The translations under genes were made by a program, and so were the position numbers. Below, in pieces: positions 10,883 through 29,976 of a stretch of DNA of 64,000 bases. The notes beneath the pieces were generated by a model. The model was not told the origin of the DNA. It worked only from the letters and a program-made list of their open reading frames with translations, and did not search any database. How positions within the stretch are numbered: the stretch's first letter is position 1; the number at the start of each line of letters is the position of its first letter. Source of the stretch: Nematostella vectensis (Eukaryota; Cnidaria; Anthozoa; Actiniaria; Edwardsiidae); NCBI RefSeq assembly GCF_932526225.1, contig NC_064039.1, positions 14,092,139 through 14,156,138 on the forward strand, written 5' to 3'.

Positions 10883-11529
10883 TCATAATAGTCAGCACAC
10901 TTTTGTTTGTCAACTTGGCAAATATCAGTCCCTTATGACTTTCTACAAGGCTTTTATGCTATATTCAATTTTCCTTAGCAACAGAACCCAAGAAAAAGAC
11001 TTAGCAGTTTTATTATTTCACATATCATTAACCTCATTGAGACTAATCATTCGATACTAATTTTGGCAGTTACTGTTGCTATGGTAACCAAGCCACACCC
11101 AAAATACATGATTTTAATGCTCTTACGGTAACAGCTCTAGCTCTGAAACTATAATTGGAACACAAACCAAACTAAGGATATTCATTGCTAATACCTCAAA
11201 CTATGTAATGAACCTAAAATTGCTATATAGTTGACATAAATGGAAAATTATCAAGTAAACATGCAAAAAGCTTATAATTTTAACCAGCATTCTTTGGTAA
11301 AAAGCCTTCATATTACTAAGCATTGTAAAAATTTCAAGGTTTTTGAGGTTTATTACACTACTACACTATCAATAATTATTCCTGCCAAATTTCATGCAAT
11401 AATATTAAAAACACAGGAACTAGTGAGTGTTACGCTGAGCCATACATTAACGGAATTAATATTTTGAGAAAAATGCATTTTAAATTATGAAATAAATACT
11501 TCCTTATAATTACAACACCTGCAGCTAAA

Positions 11530-11811
11530 TCAATGCACTAAAATGATCCTGCACAATATCTTGGTCCTTCTTGCTGCTGTTTCTTGTCTTCCTTCCTCTT
11601 CCTTTGACCTCTGAGCACCTTTCTTCAATTTTGGGACGTCTTTAGATAGTTTTTTAGACGAAACAGATCGCCTAGAGGACGTGTTGACATCAACACGTGT
11701 CTCGCCGACATCGTCTTTCTTGGCTATTTTCGGCAACGTTTCTTGCAATTTTGTGTGCTGATTGCCCGAGAATCTTCTCTTTGGTCGTCTAACACTTCGA
11801 TTTTTAGGCAT
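11530..11811 (-). pseudogene. Short basic ORF resembling the N-terminus of a Mutator/Kolobok-like transposase
   Basis: The minus ORF of 93 codons starts MPKNRSVRRPKRRFSGNQHTK. The RRFxGNxxTK opening is reminiscent of N-termini of Mutator-like transposase-domain proteins in cnidarian genomes; this is memory-based and weak. After about 80 residues it becomes low-complexity Lys/Ser/Glu sequence and stops. No catalytic domain follows. It could equally be a chance basic ORF. Confidence 0.25.
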
Positions 11812-12968
11812 AATAGACTTCTTATGATGAGATTTAGAAGATATTAAAAGTATAACGATCGAGAAACTTGGAAGAAATTGTAAATACTTGCAAAATGTGT
11901 GAATAACTGTGTTCCAAAACGAGGTTAGGACCTAGTCTATCTCTATACAGTATAACACAGGAAGTCCATGCAATGGAAATATTTTTTTCCGATTACTACG
12001 GCCCGTTTTCATCGGAAAAAGGACGCCAAAACAATGCGTTGCCCCTGGCAACCAGGGAACGACCTTCAGAAAATCGCAAAAAAAGGAATGAAAATGTTTT
12101 TTTCCAGAAATACATCTAATCACGAATAAAGCAGAGATAATTTCTAGGCTAAATCAACTGGAAAATTTTTTTTGCCAATTTACTTCAAACTTGTAGTTTT
12201 TTTTAGTATCATACCGCCTTAAACTGTTATTTGCTAACATAGCGTCAATATTTTGAGTACTATAATTTTCTCTAAATGCATTTTGCTTTTTTTTCACATA
12301 AGTAAATGACTGAAAGACCTACAGATAAAAGCCGCATAGAAAAACAATTTCAACAAGTTTTAAATCGAATTACAACACTCTGTAGTCGAAACATTAGAGC
12401 GTTAGAGGAAAATGTACCTGCCCTGCGACCGTGCAATTAAACTGATCTCCACATTTACTTCAAGCATTTGGAGTAGACAGGTTCCACCTCTCTGAACTTC
12501 AGTGACTTATTGATCGTAGTGAGCTACAACTTTCTTCAAAACGCTAGCAATAAAGGAATGATGTTTCGGAAATGTTTTCCAAAATGCGCAAAATTACTTT
12601 GCAAATGTACCTTTGAAAAGGCTCCACAAAACTCTAAGAAAAGAATAAAAAGTCCTAGGATTCCAATTTCTAGCCTTTTTAAAAAATTTTTGTTCTTTGC
12701 GCTTTTTGATCATGATGAGTTCGAAACGTTTTTGAAATACTAGCAAAATTAAGTATCGGAGATACACAAAAGTACCTTTTTAACAAACAAAAAAAAAGTA
12801 CCTTCTTTAAAATAGTTTCCCACGAAGACAGGAGACTCAGAAAATAATAAGAAGCCCACGAAGTCTGCTTTCTAGACTTTCTAGTTATCTTCATGCCTTA
12901 ATGCCTTTAGTTAACTTGCACTTTGCAGTCCTTGTTCTCATGCGCGAAAAATCAGCTCATCAAGTTAA
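11812..12968. other. Intergenic, no gene seen
   Basis: Long A- and T-rich stretches with several short ORFs lacking recognisable domains or splice context. No repeat family could be assigned. Confidence 0.55.
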
Positions 12969-13259
12969 TCACGTCTCCCCACCGGAGGGTGAGTTTACCG
13001 CAGCTGTTATAGTTTTTTTGTCGCCAAATTATTTCAAAACTTAATATTATTTTCCTGTATTCTTTTTTATTAAAACCTCCTTCATATAGCCAAGCATGGA
13101 TTTAGCGTTAATCTAACAGAAACCAAAAATATATCAAATAATCTGGTTTTCAGGACATTTGAAAAATCATAAAAAAACAATTACTCAATAATTTTTAAAA
13201 CACATGCTTGGCTTAGTCACGTCTTCCCACCGGAGGGTGAGTTTACCGCAGCTGTTATA
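12969..13259. mobile_element. MITE-like repeat family C, copy 2, between 43-bp direct repeats
   Basis: The family C sequence (13013-13213, inverted ends at 13088-13098 and 13203-13213) is bracketed by two copies of a 43-base sequence containing CCCACCGGAGGGTGAGTTTA, at 12969-13011 and 13217-13259. The copies differ at one position. The direct repeats are too long for a normal target-site duplication. Confidence 0.75.
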
Positions 13260-14417
13260 TGCTGACATCGTCATCAACAGTAAATAAAACCTGGGGAACT
13301 AAGCAACACATACTGTAGAATTTTTTAAATTGCTATTCAGGAATTTTCTTTTTTCTCGATTCTTTATAGATGCTATATCCACACGGCTTTTACGTAAAAA
13401 TTTCAAGAAAAGGGAGAAAAAAAATGTTTTCCATCCTTTTCTTTGATATAGTCCTGGCATAAATAATCGGGTTTCTTTCTTCTTGGGGGCAATGAGAGAC
13501 AGAATCAAAAACAAAATATAATTCCCACCTAATAACATATTGAGGTATTTCTGTTTAACAATTATCCAATACTGATTTGATGATTAAAAAGCTTTTAAAT
13601 CGAATTTTTTCGTTTTACTGCTTTAAGCTCTGACCAAATTCTTAAAAGCTTCTCTTGAAAGGAGACATATTTTTCGATAATTTTATTATTGATGGTTATT
13701 TGTTTTCACACTTCACTTCTATGTCTTTCTATATCTTATTATTTTCTACTGAGTGTTACGCGTTTGTCAATTCAATAATTAATCACACCAGTATATTTGT
13801 TAACTTATATCACAAACCTAGTTTTGACAATTGCAGCTTTAATTTAATTCTAAAAGTCGAGAGCACGTTTTATAGAGTTATTTTTCAACTTGAGAGCATG
13901 AATAAATATTTATACTCTCTTGATTTGAGTTGTGAAGTAAAGATTAAACACTGGAAAGTCTGATTTACTTGTTATTGTGGTCAACAAAAATTAAAAACAT
14001 AGTTTTCTGCGATATATTCTGTGAACTTTTGTCAAGCATTTCCGACCGCTAAACCGCTTCCTGGCTTCCGTCATTGAAACTAACAGAATTAGATTTGGTG
14101 CCTTTTGATTGGTCAGAGCCTTCGTAGGGGTGGCGTGATTGGAAGCGCCAGTATCAATCCGCTTTACACCTGGCACCGCAGCGGCCCGTGTAACCAACGC
14201 AAGCATCAGTAAGCATTACTTCTGGCACCGCTACGCCCCGTGCACCACACGCATTGTTGATATCACGCAATAAATTGTCAGCGTGTTTAACCCATTCAGC
14301 CTCGTAGTGGAGCACTTCCAACATGCCCTCTTTACCCTTCTGGGATTGTTTTACTATCGTACACTTCCCGCTTCTAATCGTTGACATCAAACACATTATC
14401 ACTGACACCACACGCAT
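13260..14417. other. 3' flank of the lectin gene with degenerate exon-like sequence
   Basis: Minus-strand AATAAA at 13682-13687 could serve the lectin gene. At 14154-14417 the minus frame reads EVLHYEAEWV, resembling GVLHYESVQF at the end of the PAN exon. GTCAACGATTAGA occurs twice (about 14389 and 14420), and a roughly 50-bp imperfect tandem repeat spans 14160-14260. This looks like a decayed duplicate of the last exon, but a further real exon cannot be excluded. Confidence 0.4.
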
Positions 14418-20860
<6,443 letters not shown>

Positions 20861-21897
20861 CTGCAAATGAAAATTATTCTGCTCATGAATAAACAACATG
20901 AAGTGTAAAAAAAATCACAACCAAAAAAAAATATTATTAACGTGTGGCAAGGAAAGAACAGTCACACGAACCATACCGAATGTATCGCTCTTTCTTTCTT
21001 TAACGACGGTTCAATGAGTTGAGAGCTGTTCGTCTCGTTTTAGACAGTAGTAACACTAATACCTGAATTTCCAACCTCTTAAAAATGTGTCCCAAATAAA
21101 CAAAACTAGCAACCAAGGTACGAAAACAGGGGCAAAAAATGGCAAAGTTCAAATTGTAAGGTCGTGTTAGCTTATATTCGCTTGATTTTTTGCGTAGATG
21201 TTCCTTGTGTAATATAAAAAAAAGCTTCAGTATTTTTTGGGTAGATAATCCATTCTTGAGATATGGCAAATTGTAAGACTCTTGATTTGTCTGAAATTGA
21301 ATTGAAATCTGAATTGCTACTTTTTCATGATCTATGGCAACTTTGCTCAATCATATCTCAGGAACGGATCATCTACCAAAAAATGCTAAAGCTTATTTTG
21401 TTTTATATAATGCAAGCAACCTCTAGGTAAAATATAAACACAATGTAACCTAACACAACCTTACAATTTTAATTTTGCCATTTTCTGCTACTGTCAGGTA
21501 CGAATTTTTTTAGCAATCGAAAATTCATGGGATATATGTTGTGAACGAGGGCCTTTGACCTGAGACACAAAAAAGCAATACAAGCAAACAACTTGTAGCG
21601 ATCGGGCTCCACACCACAACACACACAAGGCGAGATTGTGACGATCTAACTATCACATACTGTGATGACAAGTACAGTAAAACCCCTCGGGTAAATACTT
21701 GCATTTTCAGAATTAGGCGTTAAGGCCTAATTAAGGTGTTTCTACTGCAAACTTCTCACTCATCAAATATGTGTGAAAATACATAAAATGGAGCATTATG
21801 GTGCATTCTACCTTAACTGTTTTCATGGTTTTGTCGACTTGCTGGAATAAGGGGCAGTTTTGGTAAGTTCATTTATCTTCCAGTACTTCATCCCATC
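20861..21897. other. Upstream region of the lectin gene; first exon not located
   Basis: The ATG-bearing exon, which should end in phase 0, must lie at higher coordinates. I could not pick a convincing ATG...CAG|GT exon here. Otherwise AT-rich without recognisable features. Confidence 0.4.
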
Positions 21898-22308
21898 GGT
21901 CTCTGACAAAGCTAGTGCCTAGAATATCTATCCCTGTACTGTTCAATGATTTATTGGTGTCCCATTAGGGCGCTATTTATGCTTGTTTTTTCCATTTAGG
22001 ACATTCGATATTTCATTCATTATTTATAAATATGTAAATCTTCCATATACTGATGTTTTTCGTTATGAAGGTATAGAGGTTGTATTATTGACATGAACAG
22101 GTCTCTGACAAAGCTATTGCCTAGAATATATATCCCTGTACTTTTTGAATGATTTATTGGTGTCCCATTAATTAGGGCGCTATATATGCTTGTTTCTCAT
22201 TCAGGACATTCAATATTTCTTTCATTATTCATAAATATGTAAATCTTCCATACACTGATGTTTTTTGTTATGAAGGTATAGATGTTGACATTATTGACAT
22301 GAACAGAT
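21898..22308. repeat. About 205-bp tandem duplication
   Basis: Both halves share CTCTGACAAAGCTA, TGATTTATTGGTGTCCCATT and CATAAATATGTAAATCTTCC-like sequence and end in GACATGAACAG. Halves are about 21898-22102 and 22103-22308, with scattered substitutions and small indels. Confidence 0.85.
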
Positions 22309-22618
22309 AAAAGAATGATAAGGACCGTTGCCAAAGCAGGACCGTAACCAAACAAAATATTACCGTGCACATAAGGCCGTCGAAATTTGAAAACAAGACA
22401 CGTTTTTTTTTTAGTGTAAAGGCCTGGCTAAACAAGGTGACATGACATGTACAAACGCCAATGGCCATTTTTTTCTTTTATTAATTCTGTTTTGAGTCTA
22501 GGTGCTTAGAGTATCCGAGACTCTGTCAGCGTTCACGTTCTGTCTGCCTGCCTGCATGCGTGAACTTTTTGTGGTCTTTCTGTACTTTTCGCAACACAGT
22601 AATCCTGTAACTTTCGGT

Positions 22619-22872
22619 TTAAAGCCGCATTGTAACCAGTTTACTTCCGGTCGATTACCTAACAATATCCGATGATTTTTTACGGAAAACGCGAAAAATA
22701 TTTTAAAATATTGAAAGCAGTGTGTCTATTGGAAGTTTCTTTGAGGATGTGATTTATAATTTAAAGCGGATGGCCTGTTAAATATCTCGGATTCTAATAG
22801 ATTCTTTTGTCTTTTAACGGTTGAGGTTTCCGTCGGACCTCCGGAAGTAAACTGGTGACAATGAGGCTTTAA
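22619..22872. mobile_element. MITE family D, uninterrupted copy
   Basis: A 254-bp element with terminal inverted repeats TTAAAGCCGCATTGT and ACAATGAGGCTTTAA. The inverted identity continues inward through CCAGTTTACTTCCGG. A second copy at 27967-28637 is in the opposite orientation and carries an insertion. Confidence 0.9.
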
Positions 22873-23668
22873 GCTTTAGGAATTATAGTATAAAACGCCC
22901 TGTGTCGGCTTGTGACCTCTATATTTATACGCTGGTTTCTGCAAGAAAGTCTTCCATGTTGGTTGAGCGTGCGCATGCGCATTGTCTTAGTATCTGTTAC
23001 CTATTACGCGCCCTTTGTTTCAAAATTGTCAACATACTCTATGTAAGGGAAAGTTTATTTATTATCCCGAGGGGTGGGGGGGAGGATACTGTGGGTGGGG
23101 GCCTCGAAAAATTTCCGAGGTCTAAAGGGGGGGCGTCGAAAGGGTTTGGATTTTAAAAGGGGGTCACTCATTCCTTTGGGTGTTGTCTCTAGGCTAGTAA
23201 ATTTAGGAAATGTTGCTTGAAAATATGCCCAAAAGTTGCTCTAAAACTGCTAATATATTCAAAAATTGCCACCAGAAATTAAAAAAAGTTGCTCGCTCTC
23301 TAGAATCGTTTGTTCTAGATCAATGCTCAGAAGATATTTGTTTGCTTGTTTTCTTTTCAACAATTTCATTAAATATTTTTCCAATCATTAAAATATGTTT
23401 AATTAATCACTAAAATCTAAATACTTTTGTCAACGTATTTTCTAGTAAATTTTCTTACTAGTCAAAGTTCACTTGGATAGGCATCATGTTATTATGCAGT
23501 ATACACATCATTGCTGTCGTAGCTAGGTCGCCTGAAGCGACCGAGCGGAGACACCAACTCTAATCAATGAAATGCGGGCTTCGAAGGACAAACTAGGCGC
23601 GCGAGGGTTTCTGGTCATACTTTAAAGTGTGACCAGCCTGCTTTGCGCGGTTGCAATCGTAAGTGCTC
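22873..23668. other. Intergenic, G-rich patch and promoter-like flank
   Basis: A G-rich patch lies at about 23070-23170. From 23520 the sequence becomes richer in CpG and leads into a candidate exon with AAGATGGCGG. No other structure seen. Confidence 0.4.
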
Positions 23669-23782
23669 ATGCGCCAGCTCGCACGAGAAACAAGACCAAG
23701 ATGGCGGTCATTAATCGCACGTACAATATTGGCAGTTTTATTGGAAGGAAAAGCATCTTCAACTATAACGAAGCTTCTTAAG
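23669..23782 (+). other. Candidate first exon
   Basis: From ATG at 23669 the frame is open for 38 codons (MRQLARETRPRWRSLIAR...) to a good donor, TTAAG|GTAGGT, in phase 0. A second ATG in an AAGATGGCGG context at 23701 is also present but stops after 26 codons, just before the donor. The flanking region is relatively CpG-rich. No protein family is recognised and no in-phase downstream exon was found, so it may be a non-coding 5' exon. Confidence 0.25.
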
Positions 23783-24449
23783 GTAGGTTAGGGTGTATCG
23801 TTTATTGCTTGTTTCTACCAGCTTAAGATTTTCTTTGATTACTACTGAATAGGAACAAAAATGACAGGGATTATCTGCTAGAACCGAGCAGATTGAAACC
23901 TCGATTGATTAGCTTCTTATTAGGGGGAGGAATACAACAAATATAAATTATATACAGAAGTGAAGTATATTTTCTTGAGTCTCAGTATTTTGGAACTAAG
24001 CCTACAGCATGAAAGTTACTTTAATCAATAGCGGAGCCAGCGCGGCCGCAGGCCGCGCGCGGAGCTCCATAGGTATAGAAATATGGTAAGCTATGCGACT
24101 TGGTTGTGTGGTCATCGCGCGGTTACCCTGTGGTGTCACAAATCAGCCAGCCAGCCAGTAATCCAGCCGCGCAACTCTCAGGCCCCACTCGGTCTTACGC
24201 TTTTATGTGTTTTTAGTTCAAAGTTCGTATGTTCACAGAAAAAAGGGTAGTATTTAATGAGAAAATATGCGGATTCAAATGGACTGAAGTCGTTTAGGAA
24301 CCGTTTTGTCTGAAGTACGAGTCGATAGTAAAATCTACCCGAGTGTTCGTGAATCCCGCCCGTCGCAACAGCTAAAAAGAGGAGGATCTACACTACCATT
24401 GTATATTCATTCACGTCTTGTAAGGAGATCCTGAGAAGAAAGGGCCTTG

Positions 24450-24583
24450 ATGTCTGTTTTCAGCCATAAAAATCATTCACTTGTGTCGACGAGTTCCTTG
24501 CTATCAGAAATTCGACAACTTCACAGTTTACAACAAAAGCGAACAATACAACAACAACAGAAAGCGAAAAAAAACTGCAAAAG
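24450..24583 (+). other. Candidate exon, glutamine-rich helix
   Basis: From ATG at 24450 the frame MSVFSHKNHS...SLLSEIRQLHSLQQKR is open to a strong donor, AAAAG|GTGAGT (phase 2). An acceptor-like TTTTCAG is embedded at 24456-24462, so an internal exon in another phase is also possible. In phase 1 such an exon would join in frame to the exon at 25326. Function unknown. Confidence 0.25.
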
Positions 24584-25325
24584 GTGAGTTTTAGACGACG
24601 ATTTGTATTGAGAATATGAAAGTTATTTTTCTTTTATTATTGTGCTTTTATAATGCTCGTTTGTTCGTTTTTTTCCCTAACCAATCGCTCAGACTAAAAC
24701 ACCGTACCAGCTTTAGTTTGACGTCAAGATGCCATATCAAAGTCATATATCCTTGTTTTGATGTAAATATGTAAATACTTACGAGTTCTATAAATTCAGG
24801 CGTATATTCCTCACGGTAAGTAAGAATTTAACGACAGAAATACGTAGTAGTCTAGTTACTGTATCAATGTCACTTAGATGGTTGGATTTATACATTTGTT
24901 TCTTGAGTTTGCTTTGAGAATTCGTGGTCTAATCAAACATGTTGATCATAACACATCCTTTGATATTCTTCGTTCTCTCTATACTTTATTGACTGCGTTG
25001 AGATATTTAATGAAGGCTGACAAATATCATCCTGTCATATATTGCTAAGGAAGACCTTTCTTGTCTTTATATTCTGTGTATTTAGTTTTTTCAAAGATAC
25101 AGCATATTTTTTTCAACATTATCATAACTTAACTTTAACTTTACAATTACAAAAGAATTTTCTCTTCGAAAATAAAACAATAGTTGTGGAAAATTAGTAA
25201 GGTTATAAATGGCATGATGAAAATATTGTTTTAAAAGAAAAAATAATAATTAAGTGTTTTCACTTTTATCTAGGTAAAACCATACCTACTGAAGTAATCA
25301 ATTCCAATGTTCCCTCTTCTTTCAG

Positions 25326-25384
25326 GCATTAAAGATGTAACATCCTTAATCTTAGAAGAACAAGAGGAGCTATTAAAGAAATGA
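25326..25384 (+). other. Candidate terminal exon
   Basis: Acceptor CCTCTTCTTTCAG is followed by a phase-1 frame of 18 codons, IKDVTSLILEEQEELLKK, ending in TGA. The sequence reads like a real charged C-terminus. It fits the phase-1 version of the upstream candidate exon, but no family is recognised. Confidence 0.3.
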
Positions 25385-27966
25385 ACTGCTTATGGAAATG
25401 TTGGGAACAGAGAATACATATATAAAAAAAAGACAGGCCAGGGATCGGACTGGGTGACCCCAGCTGTTTATGATGTATTTGAAGCATATTGAACCACAAC
25501 ATGGTCATCACAAAGAGAAAATACTGTTTTGTGACAAACTGAACACGAACAAATGAACATTGTTGTTTATGATAAATTTGATCCCCTCCATTGATCCCCA
25601 ACATTGTGCATACAAAGACACAAATTCCAAATCAAATAGAGATGGCTAATTGAGCATGCGGTATCTGAAGATCATTCCCAGAAATAAGAGACAACATGGC
25701 CGCCACGCATGCGTAATAGTGCACATACAATGTCAAAATGGCTGCCATTTGCTATAAGAAAATGTGGGGAGACATCACAATTTATCAAATTTTCTCGTTT
25801 CAGAGATTTTGGGCTCACGATGCAGGACTCGAAAAAAAAAACTTGCCATTCGAGTGATACACTTTCCGTTCAAACGGTGCCAGAGAAAGCCCTATAATTG
25901 TTCCTTGGACATCGCACTTTTGTTCGCTTGAGAGCATACAATTCTCCATACATTCTCTGTAATTTCATTGAAACCGGGCATAAAAGTAGTCGTTTAAAAG
26001 GTAGAACTGTTCCCCGCATCACAGGTGCAGGACTTGAAATTGGTAAATGGACTATCCTTCCATCAAATTGGCCAATAAAATAGGCTCAATAGGCAGTAGC
26101 GCCTTCCAATCTTGTTCCCGAAGAGATGACATTTGATGTAGTTATGCCTAGTTCAGGAACCATTATTGTTGTCTTTAAGATACAGACTGAAGCAAGGAAA
26201 ACGGTGCGCTCCGCAAGAACAACTTCTCTCCGTTCGTCCGTTCTCCATTTTGTTTTTAAACGGCCGCACGGCTTTCTGGGATTGGCACAGGGGAACCATA
26301 AAGCCTTTCTAAAATACATTTTTTTTAAATTTGTGCATATAATGTATTCCAACCTCAGCAAGACTGCCGCACTTCCCTTTTCATTGGACGTATCAAATCA
26401 GAGATGCCCCTTGCACGTTTAAATACCGCTAATACTACTTTTATTTGGAATTTTAGTCAACCTGATTAAAAACTTCTAGTGTAACAACAAAAGGGGAGCC
26501 CCTGTGCTGGCCGGAATCTTATTTTTATTTGTGATACCGCTGTTATTCTTTGCGGGCCTAGCAAAATGTGAGCCCAGAGAAACCGCTGGCTAATGTCCCT
26601 TATTTCTAGGAATGTGTTGCCCAGCATTGCATACAAAAAGCCAAAAATACCACATGGATAGCTAACAGTACCAGAACTGTAACAGCACTGTTTTATTTTG
26701 ATGCTGCCAGACTTTGAAAAAGAACCTTTCTTCCAATAGAGTTAATACTTCTGTTACAAGATAGATTATACCAACTGCCTATTTTGAACACAAGTAAAAC
26801 AATTGAAGAAAAGCAAAGCCCTTTCCACAAAATCTTAAATAAAGAGTAATTAAATAGTGAAAAGATAAAATAAAAAATATTGCTGTGATAAAACTCCAGT
26901 ATCATTACTCTTCATTCTTTAATAAGTTCACTTATCTCACACTGTGCAGTGCAGCTGCCTAATTTTTTGTTGTTATTGTTTATTGTTTCCGGTGCTTCAT
27001 GTAGTGAAAATCATTCTCCTGATGACCAGTTTTTAATGCTCGATTCTTGAGTGACATTGATAAAACTTGGAAGAGAAGGGAATCTTGCCGAAAATATATT
27101 TGATACACACATGCACATTTGATGGAACAATAACAGACAAACATTTTTTTTCCAAGGGAGAGAGACAGTTTCAAAATAATGCCTCTAAGTAGCTATTGCT
27201 CGATATCCAACCGTTTCTATTTTCAACTTTTATGGGTTAACAAGAAAATTATTGAATAGATGTACAGTAGATACAAGGACAACACATAAACTAGAAAATA
27301 GAGAAGTGACCATAAAAGCTTAGCTAGAAGTCGGGTCTACTCATCACTGACCTGTAGTGACAAATATTACAACGACAGCAATCGTACCGGATCGGTAAGC
27401 TAGTATATAACCTGAGTATCAGGCCCTCCTATGTTTCTCTTTTATTTTTCCTCTCCAACTTTTGAAAAATAAAATTGCCAGATACTCAGGCTAGCTAGTA
27501 TATAATATACTCCATGATGCTTTAGGCAGTAATAAAGTTCACAGCCTATATTGATCGTTCAAGTCTCACTACACGCTGTTTTGGAAACTCTACCACACGA
27601 TCCGTAGCGCATGTTGCATTTGACGACGTCGATTGATCGCTCTTTCGTTGCCTGTTTTTCCCTTCATTCACGCAGATTTTAGGATTCCTAGAGATTGATC
27701 CCCTTGTGGGTTTAATGAGAGTTGCCCCAGCATCCCTTGCGACCTCGATATAACCGCTGTATATTTAAACACCCGTTATAATAGCAGCTGTCCAGATTTC
27801 GTGGGCACACGTAAAACGAGTGAGGACTGTCCAGGACCATTTTTAGATGAAATAACGAACTTTTTGATGGTTTGGATCGGGTCCTTCGAAAAGTTTGAAA
27901 ACGCCAAAAGTTGCGTCGAGCACAATCTACATATGCCTAGTTGTCTCTACTATATAATTTCTTTGT
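25385..27966. other. Intergenic with unassigned repeats
   Basis: Short ORFs here have no domain signatures. A segment at about 27450-27515 matches the fragment also seen at 8.5 and 9.2 kb (AAAATTGCC...ATACTCAGGCTAG). No gene is supported. Confidence 0.5.
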
Positions 27967-28637
27967 TTAAAGCCGCATTGTCACCAGTCAGGGGCTAATA
28001 AGTAGGGGCAATCATCTGTATTATATTATAAGTGTCACGGCGTTTCCTAAAATCAGGCTATTTTTAGACGCACGGATTAGCTAATCAGATGGCAAGTGCC
28101 CACTTATGGAGAAATAAATAGTCCAAGGCTAGTAACTAAACGTTTCTTTCTCTGCGACAAAAAGGATCCAGAAATAAGAAGGCATATGACGACGTAGGAA
28201 GACTTTGAAAAGCAAGCGTCGTTTTCCCCCTTCTCGGCCGCCATTTTGGATTCCTTGAGGCAAAGTCAATTTTTTCCGCCCTGTCATCTGATTGGCTAAT
28301 CAGCGCGTCTAAAAATAGCCTGATCCTAGGAAACGCCGTGACACCTATATATTACCAGAATGTGGGGAAGTTGATTGCCCCTACTTATGAGCCCCTGCAC
28401 CAGTTTACTTCCGGAGGTCCGACGGAAACCTCAACCGTTAAAAGACAAAAGAATCTACTAGAATCCAAGATATTTAACAGGCCATCCGCTCTAAATTATC
28501 AATCACAACCTCAAATAAACTTCCAATAGACACACTGCTTTCAATATTTTGAAATAGTTTTCGCGTTTTCCGTTAAAAATCATCGGAGATTTGTTACGTA
28601 ATCGTCCGGAAGTAAACTGATGACAATGCGGCTTTAA
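27967..28637. mobile_element. MITE family D, copy split by a nested element
   Basis: Ends TTAAAGCCGCATTGT at 27967 and ACAATGCGGCTTTAA at 28637, inverted relative to the copy at 22619. It is interrupted after CACCAGT (27982-27988) and resumes with the same CACCAGT at 28398-28404, continuing TTACTTCCGG as in the intact copy. Confidence 0.9.
27989..28397. mobile_element. Nested hAT-like MITE with long inverted repeats and 7-bp target duplication
   Basis: A 409-bp insertion beginning CAGGGGCTAATAAGTAGGGG and ending CCCCTACTTATGAGCCCCTG. The inverted repeats reach about 85-95 bases, including GTGTCACGGCGTTTCCTA and AGGCTATTTTTAGACGC. It is flanked by CACCAGT on both sides. The CAGGGG ends and 7-8 bp duplication fit the hAT superfamily. 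It has no coding capacity. Confidence 0.9.
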
Positions 28638-28711
28638 CTTGTCTCGGTTTGGGGGCAATTATTTGGCATGCACAATCCAGGAGTCAAGGATACGTATTAA
28701 ACGGCAACGCA

Positions 28712-28959
28712 CCCCCCCCCCCCCCCCCAACACGGCCGAAGGTACACTTTCGGTTCTTAATAGACGTGCTATTTTTAGACAAAACTATAAAGCATAAGCT
28801 AGATCACTCTGGTATGTAGCCAAATCCGACAATAAACGTCCAGTAGAAATACTGCAAATGCATTAAAAATCCTTTTTTGTTTTAATTTTTTTCGGTGGTG
28901 GGCAGATTTTTTTCAGAGAACTCCTCCCCCCCGGAAAATAAGGTCCACTTTCTCGGATT

Positions 28960-28992
<33 letters not shown>
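28712..28992. repeat. Poly(C) tracts
   Basis: Runs of 17 C (28712-28728) and 31 C (28962-28992), both on the plus strand. Confidence 0.95.
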
Positions 28993-28994
<2 letters not shown>

Positions 28995-29170
28995 GAAAAA
29001 TCCTGGGTACGGGTCTGATTAAGCCACGCTTTGTATATACACCCTGTATATACACCCTAAATACATCTTTTTTTATGGTCTCCGCTATATAATATTATAT
29101 AGTGCTTATATGTTCCATATCTAAAGTATAAACAAAACGTTTTGATGCTATAAGCGCTCATTCTCTCTCA

Positions 29171-29410
29171 TCAAAATCCTCGTTCATATCTGATTTTCCT
29201 GTCTTCCTCGCTCTCTTTTTTTTCTCGTGCTGCACTTTTCTTCTAAGGAGAAGATCGAAAAGCCTTTTCTGCTTCTTTTACGTCATCTTTAGCATCAACC
29301 ATTATCAGGTTGCAACCTGGTTTAGTAGCATCTTTGAGAAATTAAACTTGTCTTTTTGAGGGACTGGTACCGAGGACTTTTAGTTTCTTTTCAGATACTT
29401 TCTCCATTGG
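29171..29410 (-). pseudogene. Possible decayed coding fragment
   Basis: One minus-strand frame reads GEKVSEKKLKVLGTSPSKRQ, then FLKDATKPGCNLIMVDAKDD, then KKSAAREKKESEEDRKIRY, interrupted by single stops (TAA, TAG, TGA) but no frameshift. The charged, protein-like composition between stops suggests an old ORF, perhaps from a transposon. No family identified. Confidence 0.25.
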
Positions 29411-29746
29411 CTAAAAATGGTCACAGTCACTGCTTTTCTCTTCTGGTTAAACTCATAATGTTACAAAGCACCTGCTGTACGGTAACCAAATAACAATAAT
29501 CATGCAGTTTTTTCCAAATAAGGAATATATTAGTTTCCTTCTACGGAAGTGACCGCGTTTGGCAAAAACGACAATTTTTGGCTGAATTTTTTATTTTATA
29601 ATTTTTTTTATATGTTGTGAATTAATGTTTTCATCCAATTCCATTCCCTCCACTTTTTGTCCAGCTTGCAGCTGATCTCTTCGTTCGCGTTCCTTAGACA
29701 TTGTCATTGCCGTTTTTTCCTTTGCTTCTTCTTTCTTCTATCTATC

Positions 29747-29976
29747 CTACCTACCTACCTACCTACCTACCTACCTACCTACCTACCTACCTACCTACCT
29801 ACCTACCTACCTACCTACCTACCTATCTACCTACCTACCTACCTACCTACCTACCTACCTACCTACCTACCTACCTACCTACCTACCTACCTACCTACCT
29901 ACCTACCTACCTGCCTATCTACCTACCTACCTACCTACCTACCTACCTACCTACCTACCTATCTACCTATCTACCT
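29747..29976. repeat. (CTAC)n tetranucleotide microsatellite
   Basis: About 57 units of CTAC/CTAT. The YLPT-repeat ORFs over it are artefacts. Confidence 0.97.

Noticed and set aside
14154..14417. An additional coding exon after the PAN exon
   Set aside because: It shares only a short segment with the PAN exon end and lacks a clear acceptor; treated as a degenerate duplicate until transcripts are available.
26086..26361. Minus ORF with Cys/Pro-rich start
   Set aside because: No recognisable domain, no splice context and overlapping open frames on the other strand.
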